64,000 bases of DNA from Arcanobacterium haemolyticum (GTDB lineage: Bacteria > Actinomycetota > Actinomycetes > Actinomycetales > Actinomycetaceae): NCBI GenBank assembly GCA_021532125.1, contig JADYUX010000007.1, positions 27,509 to 91,508 of the forward strand, read 5' to 3'. Both the position numbers and the translations under genes were made by a program. The notes under the pieces are model-generated. The model made no database searches and had not been told where the DNA came from. It was given only the letters and a program-made list of their open reading frames with translations. Every line of letters starts with the position of its first letter. Position 1 is the stretch's first letter. Positions 19,148 through 27,506 of this stretch are shown here, piece by piece.

Positions 19148-20548
19148 CTAGCTGAGTTTCCAGCGTGCTCGCGGATCTCGGGGTGACTTTCCGGTGCTGA
19201 TGATGAGTTTGTTATCGCGTAACCGAGTGAGATAGCGGAGGACTGTTGGCCGAGAGACTTTCAGAAGATCAACTACCTCTCCCGTCGATAGTCCGTCAGG
19301 AGTAGCACGGAGAACGCTCAGAATAGAGAGTCCAGTTGTGCCGATATTCCGCTTCATATCGTCGGGTAAGGCATCGGTTGCTGGAAGGACAAGGCGAACA
19401 GACTGTGACGTCTGTTCGTAGATGGGGTCTGTGAGACCTTGGCGGCGCATCTCGTTGAAGATACGCCGAATTCCTTCACCGAGTTCCTGAGTGATCCCTA
19501 GATCCGAAAAAACGCGAGCGATGCGCGGATTCCGGGCGTGGCGGGAGATGTCAAGCGGATGCCGTGGATCGACAAGCCCAGGGAACCGGCCAGGACTCGT
19601 CACCTCAATTCTCGAAGGAAATATTTCGATTCGAATGTGATCGCCACTCATCGAGTACGAGCGATGCACGACAGCATTGACGATGCCCTCAAGCCAAGCA
19701 TCGTGAGGAATTGTTGAGAGACGCTCAAAATGACCATTAGCGGAGAGCACGCGCCTTGACGGAACAAAACTGTCGACGACCTCAGCGGCTTTGTGGACCT
19801 GATCGACGAGAGAACCTTCAATCCGTATATCCCCATCCGCTGCGAGATTCTGAGATGAGCCGGTGCCGCGTTCGTCGTCAAGATAGCGAAGTACGCGGAT
19901 ATAGGCACTGGGGAAGTATGTCTGAGGATGTTCGCCAAAGAGCAGCTCGGCAGCGGCAGTCAATTCGCTGTCACGAGTGAGTAGTGAGCGAGCGCGAAAC
20001 ATAAGTTCAGGTGACGTTGAGCCAAGAAGATCCTGATAAGACGTAACAGCTGCCGTTGATAGATCTTCACGCGTTGCACCGCAAGGTGTGCCGTCAAAAG
20101 GTTGCGGACCCCGATCGTATTCAAGCTCCTGGCGTTGGGCATAGTTGAGGCGGCGTGACTCGTCTCCAATCCGCAAGTAGCACTCGCCTTTAGTGGTTTG
20201 GTGCACGTATTGACCAGGTTCAACCTCTATCAGGAGCACAAGGCCTTGACGCGTATGAAGCGATTCGATGTACGCACGAACTGGTGGTTCAGTGAAATCA
20301 TGGGCGGCTTGGCGAAGGTCGTTTTCATGGGAAGGATCGACAGGGTCAATGTTGCCATCGTGAATACCAACGGCGACCACTCCACCTTCAGCATTCGCGA
20401 AAGCGACGAGCGTTTCCGCAAGTTTCTTCGCGTCGATGCGCCCAGATTTACGATCAAACCACTGCGACTCTCGGATAGTTGCAAGTTGCGTTGCTGACGT
20501 GTCTGCGTCGGATAATGCACATGCCTGTTCGACATCGGAAGGCTTCAT
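19148..20548 (-). CDS. AlbA_2/Schlafen-like ATP-binding protein with winged helix
   Basis: 466 residues. An AlbA_2 (Schlafen AlbA_2, DivIVA-neighbour) fold occupies about 25-150 (IRESQWFDRKSGRIDAKKLAETLVAFANAEGGVVAVGI). A COG2865-type ATP-binding segment spans about 255-400 (AWLEGIVNAVVHRSYSMSGDHIRIEIFPSRIEVTSPGRFPG), then a C-terminal winged helix (about 405-460: LSTGEVVDLLKVSRPTVLRYLTRLRDNKLI). Such proteins are usually called transcriptional regulators and recur in defence or mobile neighbourhoods; the reaction is unknown. The start ATG has no SD. On the gene's strand TAGAGT lies six bases before ATG, so a leaderless transcript is plausible. The gene is bracketed by 180-bp direct repeats carrying what look like its own operators. 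Confidence 0.9.
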   Translation of the reverse strand: MKPSDVEQACALSDADTSATQLATIRESQWFDRKSGRIDAKKLAETLVAFANAEGGVVAVGIHDGNIDPVDPSHENDLRQAAHDFTEPPVRAYIESLHTRQGLVLLIEVEPGQYVHQTTKGECYLRIGDESRRLNYAQRQELEYDRGPQPFDGTPCGATREDLSTAAVTSYQDLLGSTSPELMFRARSLLTRDSELTAAAELLFGEHPQTYFPSAYIRVLRYLDDERGTGSSQNLAADGDIRIEGSLVDQVHKAAEVVDSFVPSRRVLSANGHFERLSTIPHDAWLEGIVNAVVHRSYSMSGDHIRIEIFPSRIEVTSPGRFPGLVDPRHPLDISRHARNPRIARVFSDLGITQELGEGIRRIFNEMRRQGLTDPIYEQTSQSVRLVLPATDALPDDMKRNIGTTGLSILSVLRATPDGLSTGEVVDLLKVSRPTVLRYLTRLRDNKLIISTGKSPRDPRARWKLS

Positions 20549-20550
20549 AG

Positions 20551-20577
20551 ATCTACTCTAACATTGTGAGAGTAGAT
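20551..20577. promoter_or_regulatory. Palindromic operator overlapping the AlbA_2 gene promoter
   Basis: Arms ATCTACTCT (20551-20559) and AGAGTAGAT (20569-20577) are perfect inverted repeats around a 9-bp spacer, two bases upstream of the start codon. The candidate -10 TAGAGT of the gene lies within it. The same CTACTCT half-site recurs four more times at about 20674-20722. Autoregulation by the winged-helix product is inferred. Confidence 0.7.
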
Positions 20578-20735
20578 TCGTGTGAGAGTGAGAAGGTGAC
20601 GAGGTTGCTAGATAGTGGCGTGATGGTGCGGAAAAGTGAGTGTGGTTCGTCGTCGTTAATCGCGGGATGAAAGCTACTCTAACGTCTACTCTCAACTTTC
20701 TTGAGAGTAGACGTTAGAGTAGAACGCCCGCCGTC
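20556..20735. repeat. 180-bp direct repeat, right copy (5' side of the AlbA_2 gene)
   Basis: Partner of 18964-19143 (offset 1592 bp). It carries the promoter/operator, then the 22-bp perfect inverted repeat at 20674-20695 / 20701-20722 with a CTTTC loop. Exact heptamers CTACTCT/AGAGTAG occur six times when the arm just outside the repeat edge is counted. Confidence 0.95.
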
Positions 20736-20750
20736 CCACACCAGAGAATC

Positions 20751-20838
20751 GTTTGCGGTCGAGTGCGGTAGTCATACCGGTCGGGTGCGGTAGCCATAGC
20801 TGGAGAACGCAAACTGTCGCAGGGTAGAAAACCCTGCG
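20751..20838. repeat. 22-bp-period direct repeats inside an inverted repeat, plus hairpin
   Basis: Two 20-mers of form GGTCGRGTGCGGTAGYCATA start at 20757 and 20779. They are enclosed by GTTTGCG (20751-20757) and its complement CGCAAAC (20809-20815). A hairpin CGCAGGG / CCCTGCG follows at 20818-20838. Function unknown; possibly a regulatory or recombination-related element at the right edge of the island. Confidence 0.6.
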
Positions 20839-20967
20839 CTACGACCGCGGATCTTCGATAAGTCCGCCCAGCAAATGAGGAGCGGCCGCCATCCGCGATT
20901 CATGCCTACGTGCGCCAGTCGCTGCCCACAGAGAGCACATGCGAACGCGCGGGTCTACGATAATTCC

Positions 20968-22284
20968 ATGAGTACACCTGTGAACCCGGAATGGGTTAAT
21001 GAACGCAATGCTGCATTTCAAGCAGATCGCACAGCCCGCGTCGTCGGCAATGCTGTAGCCACAACGGATGTGGAGAAGCTAAGCCTTGATCGTACTGTTC
21101 TCACATCGATCGATTCGTCAGTATCGGACCTTATCCCCGATGCGGAGATTACCGACCAAAAACATTCAGGCCGCTGCTGGGCGTTCGCCGGCCTCAACGT
21201 GCTGCGTGCAGCAATCATTAAGGAACTCAAACTTGAAACCTTCGAGTTCTCGCAGTCCTTCGTGTACTTCTACGACAAGATCGAGAAGGCCAACACGTTC
21301 CTCAACCACGTTGTCGAAGATGCCGAAGCTGGCGCCGATCTCATGGATCGCAACGTCACGGCTTCTTTCGAGGAACCTATTGGCGACGGCGGATATTGGC
21401 CGGAGTTCGCGCGCCTCGTCGCCAAATACGGCGCAGTTCCCCGCTACGCCATGCCGGACGCGTTCTCGGCTACGTCGTCGTCGGCAATGAACGACTCCCT
21501 CGCGACGATCCTCCGCCGTGGCGGCCTGCGCCTTCGTGCCGCCGTCGCCGCCGGTGAACCCACGGAGCCGATCCGCGCCGCCGTCATGGCCGACGTCCAC
21601 CGAGTACTTTCCATCCACCTCGGAACACCACCTGAACGTTTCATGTGGCAATACCGCGACAAGGACAAGGAGTTCCACCGCGTCGGCGAACTCACCCCGC
21701 TGGAATTTGCCGCGAAGTACGCAGCGAACGTCAAGGACTTCGTCGTCCTCGCCCACGATCCACGCCCCGAAACACAGCTCCACCAGCGCTACGGCATCGA
21801 CCGCACCGATGTCATGATCGGGGAAGCCACACAGGAGCACGTCACCGCCACAATCGATGAGCTCAAGGCTGCATGCGTGCGCGCAATCCAGGCCGGTACG
21901 CCCGTGTGGTTCGCCTGCGATGTTGCGAAACAACGCGACAAGGAAACCGGCACATGGGACGCCGCCCTTCACGACTACGAAGGACTCTACGGAGTGGATC
22001 TCACCATGACGAAGGCTGAACGCCTCGTCGCCCGTGAATCCATGCTCACGCACGCCATGTGCTTCACGGGAGTCGATCTCGTTGACGGTAAGCCTCGCCG
22101 CTGGCGCGTCGAAAACTCGTGGGGCGAGGATTACGGCGAGAAGGGCTTCTGGACGATGAACGATTCCTGGTTCGACGAATACGTCTATGAAACGGTTGTG
22201 CCGACCGACGGCCTGCCTGAGGAGATCACCGCTGCGCTCACTGGTGAGGTGATTATCCTTCCGCATTGGGATCCGATGCTGTAA
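20968..22284 (+). CDS. pepC: Aminopeptidase C (bleomycin hydrolase family, C1B)
   Basis: 438 residues from ATG 20968 (MSTPVNPEWVNERNAAFQ); an upstream in-frame ATG at 20875 adds non-homologous residues. Papain-like triad: Cys70 in HSGRCWAFAGLN, His362 in SMLTHAMCFTG, Asn383 in WRVENSWGEDYG. Cytosolic homohexameric thiol aminopeptidases of this family trim peptides and can inactivate bleomycin. A TACGAT six bases before ATG and the lack of an SD suggest a leaderless mRNA. Length is normal. Confidence 0.96.
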   Translation: MSTPVNPEWVNERNAAFQADRTARVVGNAVATTDVEKLSLDRTVLTSIDSSVSDLIPDAEITDQKHSGRCWAFAGLNVLRAAIIKELKLETFEFSQSFVYFYDKIEKANTFLNHVVEDAEAGADLMDRNVTASFEEPIGDGGYWPEFARLVAKYGAVPRYAMPDAFSATSSSAMNDSLATILRRGGLRLRAAVAAGEPTEPIRAAVMADVHRVLSIHLGTPPERFMWQYRDKDKEFHRVGELTPLEFAAKYAANVKDFVVLAHDPRPETQLHQRYGIDRTDVMIGEATQEHVTATIDELKAACVRAIQAGTPVWFACDVAKQRDKETGTWDAALHDYEGLYGVDLTMTKAERLVARESMLTHAMCFTGVDLVDGKPRRWRVENSWGEDYGEKGFWTMNDSWFDEYVYETVVPTDGLPEEITAALTGEVIILPHWDPML

Positions 22285-22298
22285 CGGCTAGTGATTGG

Positions 22299-22334
22299 CG
22301 ACGAGGGGCGGGATATGTGTCTCGCCCCTCGTCG
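22299..22334 (+). terminator. Terminator of pepC
   Basis: 12-bp stem CGACGAGGGGCG / CGCCCCTCGTCG with a 12-nt loop, followed by TATTTT. Confidence 0.85.
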
Positions 22335-22494
22335 TATTTTCCCTGCATAGGTACGTGGCGACGATCGAGGTTTACCTGGCGACGAAGGTGTGGGTTGCGA
22401 CGACAGGGCGATCACGGAGAAACCGTACGACGAAAAGCCCCAACCAAGGTGGGTGCATACGGTGTTCGTCGTTCCGCCAGGTAACGTAGATACC

Positions 22495-22980
22495 ATGATG
22501 AAGCGCATGATTGCTGTAGGTGGAGCACTTGGGTTGGTTGCCGCGCTCGCGGCCTGTGGTGGCAGTGACGGAACGAGTTCGCCGACGCCGGCTCCGCTCA
22601 CTACTGCGACGGACGGGGTGGCAGAGCCGCCGGCTGACGAGACTCCTGCAGGTGAGGCTCCTGCTCTTGAGAATGTCTCGATTGTGGATATGCAGGCGAA
22701 GCTCGAAGAAGCGGGTGTTGTGACGGGTACGCCGATATGGATGGCGGCGTCGCTTGTCGGTGCGGTTAATGGCGTGAAGTATGAAGACCAGAGCGCTGAG
22801 ATTTACGAGTTTGCGGCCGATTCGCCGGTGCTGGCGGGTGCACGTGACGGCCAGAGCATCGAACTTGAAGGATCAGGCTTCTCTTTCCAGCCGACGGCTG
22901 TCAACGGCAATCTTGTGCTGTACATCGACGCGGCAAACACGAACCCACAGCCGATTATTGACGCATTTTCAGGTAACTGA
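22495..22980 (+). CDS. Putative lipoprotein of unknown function
   Basis: 161 residues. MMKRMIAVGGALGLVAALAACGG is a lipoprotein signal with lipobox LAAC. A Ser/Thr/Pro/Glu-rich linker (about 25-60) leads to a small globular domain with VSIVDMQAKLEEAGVVTGTPIWMAAS and a C-terminal VNGNLVLYIDAANTNPQPIIDAFSGN. No family recognised. No SD is visible before the paired ATGs; TAACGT/TAGATA just upstream may serve as a -10 for a short-leader mRNA. Likely exported and anchored on the outer face of the membrane. Confidence 0.8.
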   Translation: MMKRMIAVGGALGLVAALAACGGSDGTSSPTPAPLTTATDGVAEPPADETPAGEAPALENVSIVDMQAKLEEAGVVTGTPIWMAASLVGAVNGVKYEDQSAEIYEFAADSPVLAGARDGQSIELEGSGFSFQPTAVNGNLVLYIDAANTNPQPIIDAFSGN

Positions 22981-23070
22981 GCGTAGCTACGTCCCAGGTA
23001 CAAACCGAAACTGACGTGGTGTGGTCTGGTAGCGCAGCCGGAGCTGTGGATGCGTACGAGAACGACAAAC

Positions 23071-23157
23071 ACATCTACAAAGGTCATATACAAAAGTCGG
23101 TTTTCATATACAAAATCGTGACGCTCATATACAAAGCCATGACGCTCATATACAAAA
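23071..23157. promoter_or_regulatory. Phased iterons TCATATACAAA upstream of a winged-helix gene
   Basis: Four copies of TCATATACAAA start at 23084, 23104, 23125 and 23146, spaced 20, 21 and 21 bp, that is two helical turns each, so all face one side of the DNA. A degenerate fifth copy (ACATCTACAAA) begins at 23071. Each contains TATACA, close to a -10 hexamer. The array ends 22 bp before the start of the winged-helix gene, so cooperative self-binding is a reasonable inference. Confidence 0.8.
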
Positions 23158-23178
23158 CTGATCTCGACTTGTCTATGA

Positions 23179-23463
23179 GTGGGCGAGATTTTGTTTGAGT
23201 TCGATGTACCGATTTTCAAAGAAAAGCACGTGACGGCTGGTATATCCGATGTCCCCGAGAAGATCCAGTCTTTGACGACGAACGCTCCAATAATCTGGTT
23301 AGTACTTGACGGTGGTATAAAGACGGCTCGTGACATTGCTGAGGAAACAGGCCTTACACGTCGACAGGTAAATTATGCACTTGATCAACTTGTCGAAGGT
23401 GGGCAAGTCGTCGTTGACGGCGGTCAAGGCAGCAGAAATACGGTATACAGGCGTACAACGTAA
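23179..23463 (+). CDS. Small winged-helix DNA-binding protein
   Basis: 94 residues from GTG 23179 (GGCGAG-rich upstream, weak SD; TTG 23191 is an alternative). Residues about 38-90 (NAPIIWLVLDGGIKTARDIAEETGLTRRQVNYALDQLVEGGQVVVDGG) form an ArsR/MarR-like helix-turn-helix followed by a beta-wing ending in NTVYRRTT. The N-terminal 35 residues are unassigned. It resembles the C-terminal winged helix of COG2865 proteins, so it could be a free-standing regulator or a remnant of a larger one. The iterons immediately upstream are its obvious candidate targets. Confidence 0.75.
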   Translation: MGEILFEFDVPIFKEKHVTAGISDVPEKIQSLTTNAPIIWLVLDGGIKTARDIAEETGLTRRQVNYALDQLVEGGQVVVDGGQGSRNTVYRRTT

Positions 23464-23597
23464 GCGGACATCAGTGAATCTCGCAGGCAAGGACTTCTAG
23501 CCAGGGGCCGAGTAACGTAGTGGCTGGCTAAAGCCTCGTCGTCCCGCAATGCAAAAGATGACGCCAGCATTGTGGTGTTAGTGGAAAAGGAACGTGT

Positions 23598-24692
23598 ATG
23601 AGTGAGTCGCGATCAACGCACGACACAAAGGCGCACACTACCGTCACCGGCGGAACACACACCGCCCATGCCGAGGCTCCCGCGAGCCCACAGTCGTCGT
23701 CCCTCCCACTTGTGGCTATCGGGGCGCTTGGCGGCACAATCGCCATGACCTCCGGCAAACGCGGCGGTCCCATCACCCCAGCGCTCGACGCAGCTGCAAT
23801 CTCCTCCGCCGCCGGCCTCGAAACAATCGCGTCGATCCACGTCGAGACGATCCGCAACGTGCCGTCGCCCTCCCTCGGAATCTCAGACGTACTGGCCGCC
23901 CTCACCTTCGCACACACAGCCGTGGACAACGGCGCAGCTGGCATCATCATCACCCAAGGCACCGACACGATGGAGGAAACCTCCTATCTTCTCGACCTCC
24001 TCTGGGATCGCGACGAACCCCTCGTCGTCACCGGCGCCATGCGGTCGGCAACACAACGCGGATCCGAGGGTGCAATGAACCTCGCTGACGCGGCCGTTGT
24101 CGCTGGCGATCCGCGCTCGCGGGGGCTCGGCGTCCTCGTCGTCATGGCAAACGAGGTACATGCGGCTCGCTTCGTCACGAAGTCCCATTCCACGAACATT
24201 GGCGCTTTCGACTCGCCTGGGTGGGGGCCGCTTGGTCGGGTCGACGAAGAACATGTCCACTTCGCATGGCGCCCCACTGAGCGTTATCGCGCACTTCCTG
24301 TCCCACGCGCCGACGATGAGGTGCGAGTACCGATCATTGAGGCAAGTTTTGCCGACGACGGTGAGCTTTTGCGCGCAGCATTGACGGCGAATCCGCGCGC
24401 GGTCGTCGTCGCTGGCGCTGGTGCCGGGCATGTTGCGGCGCGCGCAGTTCCGGCCTGCTCAGAAATTATCGAGCGAGGCGTACCGCTTATCCTGGGCACG
24501 CGCACGAAGGCTGGTCGTAGCTTGCGAGGCACGTACGGATATCCTGGCAGCGAGGTAGATCTTCTCGCCCGTGGCGCCATTTCCGCTGGTGGTCTTGGTG
24601 TGCGTAAGGCGCGAATCCTTGCGTACGTGCTGGCATGTGCCGGAATAAAGGGTGAGGAATTCCGTGCCGAGTTTGAACGCCGAGGTGCTTAA
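23598..24692 (+). CDS. ansA: L-asparaginase
   Basis: 364 residues; AAGGA lies six bases before ATG. After a 30-residue variable N-terminus, the first catalytic threonine lies in ALGGTIAMTS and the second in GIIITQGTDTMEET, followed by the conserved VTGAMRSATQRGSEGAMNLADA and KSHSTNIGAFDSPGWGPLG. It hydrolyses asparagine to aspartate and ammonia. No signal peptide, so cytosolic type I is more likely. It converges on the deaminase gene at 24723 with only 30 bp between. Confidence 0.94.
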   Translation: MSESRSTHDTKAHTTVTGGTHTAHAEAPASPQSSSLPLVAIGALGGTIAMTSGKRGGPITPALDAAAISSAAGLETIASIHVETIRNVPSPSLGISDVLAALTFAHTAVDNGAAGIIITQGTDTMEETSYLLDLLWDRDEPLVVTGAMRSATQRGSEGAMNLADAAVVAGDPRSRGLGVLVVMANEVHAARFVTKSHSTNIGAFDSPGWGPLGRVDEEHVHFAWRPTERYRALPVPRADDEVRVPIIEASFADDGELLRAALTANPRAVVVAGAGAGHVAARAVPACSEIIERGVPLILGTRTKAGRSLRGTYGYPGSEVDLLARGAISAGGLGVRKARILAYVLACAGIKGEEFRAEFERRGA

Positions 24693-24722
24693 GGTTGCCG
24701 TCGAGGGACTGCGGCCCGGCAC

Positions 24723-26093
24723 CTAGAGCGTTGCCCGAACTTCATTCACGCGAGCAATGGCTGCGGCTTCGTCGATCGTCGTCAATTCTCCAGCACGCAT
24801 GAGGGCGCGGCCACGCACAAAGACATCTGTCACGTCCGAAGGCTGCGCGGAGAACGCGAGGAATGACGCAGGCGAGTGTGCAGGCGCAGCGTGAACCCCA
24901 GCGGTGGACACCACCACCACATCGGCGTCCTTCCCAACCTCAAGCGAACCCACTGAGGAGATACCCAAGGCTCGTGCGCCGTTCGTCGTCGCCAACTCAA
25001 TCGCCCGAGAACTACTCACAGCATCCGCCTGCTGGCGGACACCGCGATGAAGCACAGCGGCAGCCTTGATTTCCTCGAACATGTTGAGGGAATTGTTAGA
25101 AGCTGTACCATCAGTGCCGAGCCCGACATTGACGCCGCCGGCAAGGAGCTCAGGGAGTGGGGCAATGCCCGAACCGAGCTTGAGATTCGACATGGGATTA
25201 TGTGCAAGCGAAGCGCCCGTTTCGGCGAGAATCTCGATGTCGCGTGGCGTGACGTGGACACCGTGGGCGACGAGGGTTCGCTCGCCTAGAAGGCCGAGTC
25301 GCGCGGCCAGGGCGATGGGAGTTTCACCGAATTCGTCAAGGGAATCTTGCACTTCCTTCGCTGTCTCTGACAGATGAATATGCACACCTAAACCCGAATT
25401 GCGGGCAGCTTCAGCCACAAATTCCACCATGTCTGGACGGCAACTATAAATTGCGTGAACGCCATAGCGGAGCTGCACAAGCGGGTCGTCGCGGAATTCG
25501 TCGGCCACATCCCTGGTGCGCGACACCCACTCGCGGCTAGTCCACGTCGAGATTCGCGAGAACGGGATAGCATCCGAGTTGAACAATGCCGGGCCAGCCA
25601 CGATCCGCATACCCGCACGACTCACTGAGGAGATGAGCTCGGAATTCCAGTAATACATGTCGGCGAAAGCCGTTGTGCCTGACCGGAGCATCTCAGCCAT
25701 GGCAAGGTTGAGGCCAGCTTGGATGTCGCGAATGGTGAGTTTGCTTTCGAGGCCTTGGACGTCGTTGAGCCAGGCGTGGAGGGCGCAATCGTCGTTGATG
25801 CCGCGCATGAGAGTCATGGCGGAGTGGGTGTGCGTGTTGATGAGGCCGGGCATAAGGATGTGACCGGACATATCGATAACTGAGGTGGCGGGATGTGGCT
25901 GGTCGGACGTGGTGGGGTAGCCGGAGGTGGGGTGGGTGCGGTTGGCGGCGTGGGTTGTGGGGGTGCGGTTGGAGGAACGACGAGGGCCGACGTACGTAAT
26001 CGTGGCTCCCTCGAAAGCGAGTTCGCCGTTATCAATGATTGTGCCGGTGCCTGTGTAGATTGTTGCGCCGACGAGCCGTGTGCTGGTTTCCAT
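24723..26093 (-). CDS. mtaD: 5-methylthioadenosine/S-adenosylhomocysteine deaminase
   Basis: 456 residues from ATG 26093 (AGGGG five bases upstream; a GTG two codons earlier is possible). Amidohydrolase fold: metal-binding LMPGLINTHTHSAMTLMRG, VAHGVHVTPRDIEILAETGASLAHNPMSNLKLGSGIAP and LGTDGTASNNSLNMFEEI are typical of MtaD/SsnA-type deaminases. It likely converts SAH or MTA to the inosyl derivative. An insertion rich in Thr/Pro/His at residues about 38-70 is unusual for the family. With the nucleosidase at 58154 this gives two routes for SAH removal in one window. Confidence 0.88.
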   Translation of the reverse strand: METSTRLVGATIYTGTGTIIDNGELAFEGATITYVGPRRSSNRTPTTHAANRTHPTSGYPTTSDQPHPATSVIDMSGHILMPGLINTHTHSAMTLMRGINDDCALHAWLNDVQGLESKLTIRDIQAGLNLAMAEMLRSGTTAFADMYYWNSELISSVSRAGMRIVAGPALFNSDAIPFSRISTWTSREWVSRTRDVADEFRDDPLVQLRYGVHAIYSCRPDMVEFVAEAARNSGLGVHIHLSETAKEVQDSLDEFGETPIALAARLGLLGERTLVAHGVHVTPRDIEILAETGASLAHNPMSNLKLGSGIAPLPELLAGGVNVGLGTDGTASNNSLNMFEEIKAAAVLHRGVRQQADAVSSSRAIELATTNGARALGISSVGSLEVGKDADVVVVSTAGVHAAPAHSPASFLAFSAQPSDVTDVFVRGRALMRAGELTTIDEAAAIARVNEVRATL

Positions 26094-26549
26094 CCCCACC
26101 CCTGTCGTTTTCTTGTTGCTACTATAACGCCCGTTGGTGGGCGTAATACAAATGAAAACAAGAAATGTGTCGAAGTAAAAAGAGTTGATAAGAGGGTGTT
26201 GTGGGCGAGACTGCGCGGCGTGGCAGATTTGGGCGTGATGTCGTGGAGGTCTCAGGAGTGTCGTGCAGTCTCGTCGTTATGGGGCGCCGTGGGGCTGTCG
26301 GTGATCTTCGCGAGAGTGGAGAAGAAACGCCGGGTGAAGCGCGCTCATGATGGCACGCACCAGCGTAGAAACCTCCGCGGAATACGGCTGCGCACGATAC
26401 GTTGAAAAACGGTGATAACTGGTCGATTTCCGGCTAGACAACACCGCTTGCCACGTCATTACCATGGATGTAGTGCAGAGAAGCACCTTGATGCAAAGCA
26501 GCAATCGCGGCAGTCCATCATGGCCTAGCCGACAATGAGAGGAGCAGCC
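26094..26549. other. Divergent intergenic region, no recognisable element
   Basis: Lies between the deaminase (minus) and ppgK (plus). It has an A-rich stretch near 26150-26185 and must hold both promoters, but I see no clear operator, RNA gene or ORF with a ribosome site. Confidence 0.5.
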
Positions 26550-27296
26550 GTGAAGGACATCGCTTGCGGAATTGATATTGGCGGATCAGGAGTCAAGGGC
26601 GGCCTTGCGAACGTCACCACTGGCGAAGTCACGACCCCTATCGTGAGTGTTCCTACGCCTACACCAGCAACGCCTGACGCGGTCATCGACGCATGTGCTC
26701 AGGTGATGCACCAGCTCGGCGTCACCCCGGATATGCCCGTTGGAGTTTCCTTCCCGGCGCCGATCGCACACGGACGCATCCCCTTCATGGCGAATCTCGA
26801 CCAAGCCTGGGTAGATCTCGATGTCGAATCCCTCATGACGGAAAAGCTCGGCCAACGCGTCCACGCTCTCAACGATGCCGACGCCGCCTCCCTCGGTGAG
26901 GCGCTCTTCGGTGCAGCACAAGGAGTGGCAGGCGTCGTCGTCGTGACAACCCTCGGCACCGGAATTGGGTCAGGCATCGTCGTCGATGGGCGCCTTGTTC
27001 CCAACAGCGAACTCGGTCATCTTGAAATCGACGGTTACGATGCCGAAAAGCGTGCCTCGGCTCGCGTGAAGACCGCTGAAAATCTTTCGTGGGAAGAATA
27101 CGCGCAGCGGCTTCAGCGGTACTACTCTCACGTCGAAATGCTCTTCTCACCTGACCTCTTTGTCGTCGGCGGCGGCATCTCAGAAAATAGCGACAAATTC
27201 CTGCCGCTGTTGAAGCTGCGTACCCCTATCATTCCGGCAACTCTCCAAAACCAAGCTGGCATTGTTGGAGCAGCGCACTTCGCGGCCTCGGCGTGA
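26550..27296 (+). CDS. ppgK: Polyphosphate glucokinase
   Basis: About 249 residues starting GTG 26550 with GAGGAG seven bases upstream; the in-frame ATG at 26535 has no SD. ROK family: phosphate loop CGIDIGGSGVKGGLA, LNDADAASLGEA, and TLGTGIGSGIVVDG. The specific feature of PPGK is PNSELGHLEIDGYDAEKRAS with later SWEEYAQRLQRYYSHVEMLFSPDLFVVGGGISE. It phosphorylates glucose using polyphosphate (often also ATP), a trait of Actinobacteria. The last codons lie inside a 28-bp sequence that is repeated 61 bp downstream. Confidence 0.95.
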   Translation: MKDIACGIDIGGSGVKGGLANVTTGEVTTPIVSVPTPTPATPDAVIDACAQVMHQLGVTPDMPVGVSFPAPIAHGRIPFMANLDQAWVDLDVESLMTEKLGQRVHALNDADAASLGEALFGAAQGVAGVVVVTTLGTGIGSGIVVDGRLVPNSELGHLEIDGYDAEKRASARVKTAENLSWEEYAQRLQRYYSHVEMLFSPDLFVVGGGISENSDKFLPLLKLRTPIIPATLQNQAGIVGAAHFAASA

Positions 27297-27370
27297 GCGC
27301 GGAGCCGTGCGGTTTCGAGGTCATCGATCCGGCGCTCACTATGCGGCCTCGGCGTGAGCGCGGAGCCGTG
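27282..27370. repeat. 28-bp direct repeat across and after the ppgK stop codon
   Basis: An exact 28-bp sequence (starting GCGGCCTCGGCGTGAG) at 27282-27309 recurs at 27343-27370, offset 61 bp. The first copy contains the ppgK stop codon TGA. Probably a local tandem duplication of the gene's 3' edge. Confidence 0.85.
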
Positions 27371-27506
27371 GCGTCCGGACGTGTCGTCCGCACGTGGGTG
27401 AGCGGGTCTAGTGCGCAGCCTGCCTGTCGAAAGCAGTCCACGTGAATATCGGCCCATGCAGCCACGGGCACACGTAGGCTTTACTGCGCGCTAAACCCGC
27501 CCGGTG

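Noticed and set aside
18964..20735. Insertion sequence or composite transposon
   Set aside because: Repeats are direct, not terminal inverted, there is no transposase in the gene between them, and no target-site duplication was found.
23071..23157. CRISPR array
   Set aside because: The repeat is only 11 bp with 9-10 bp spacers and no cas genes; it fits an iteron or operator array.
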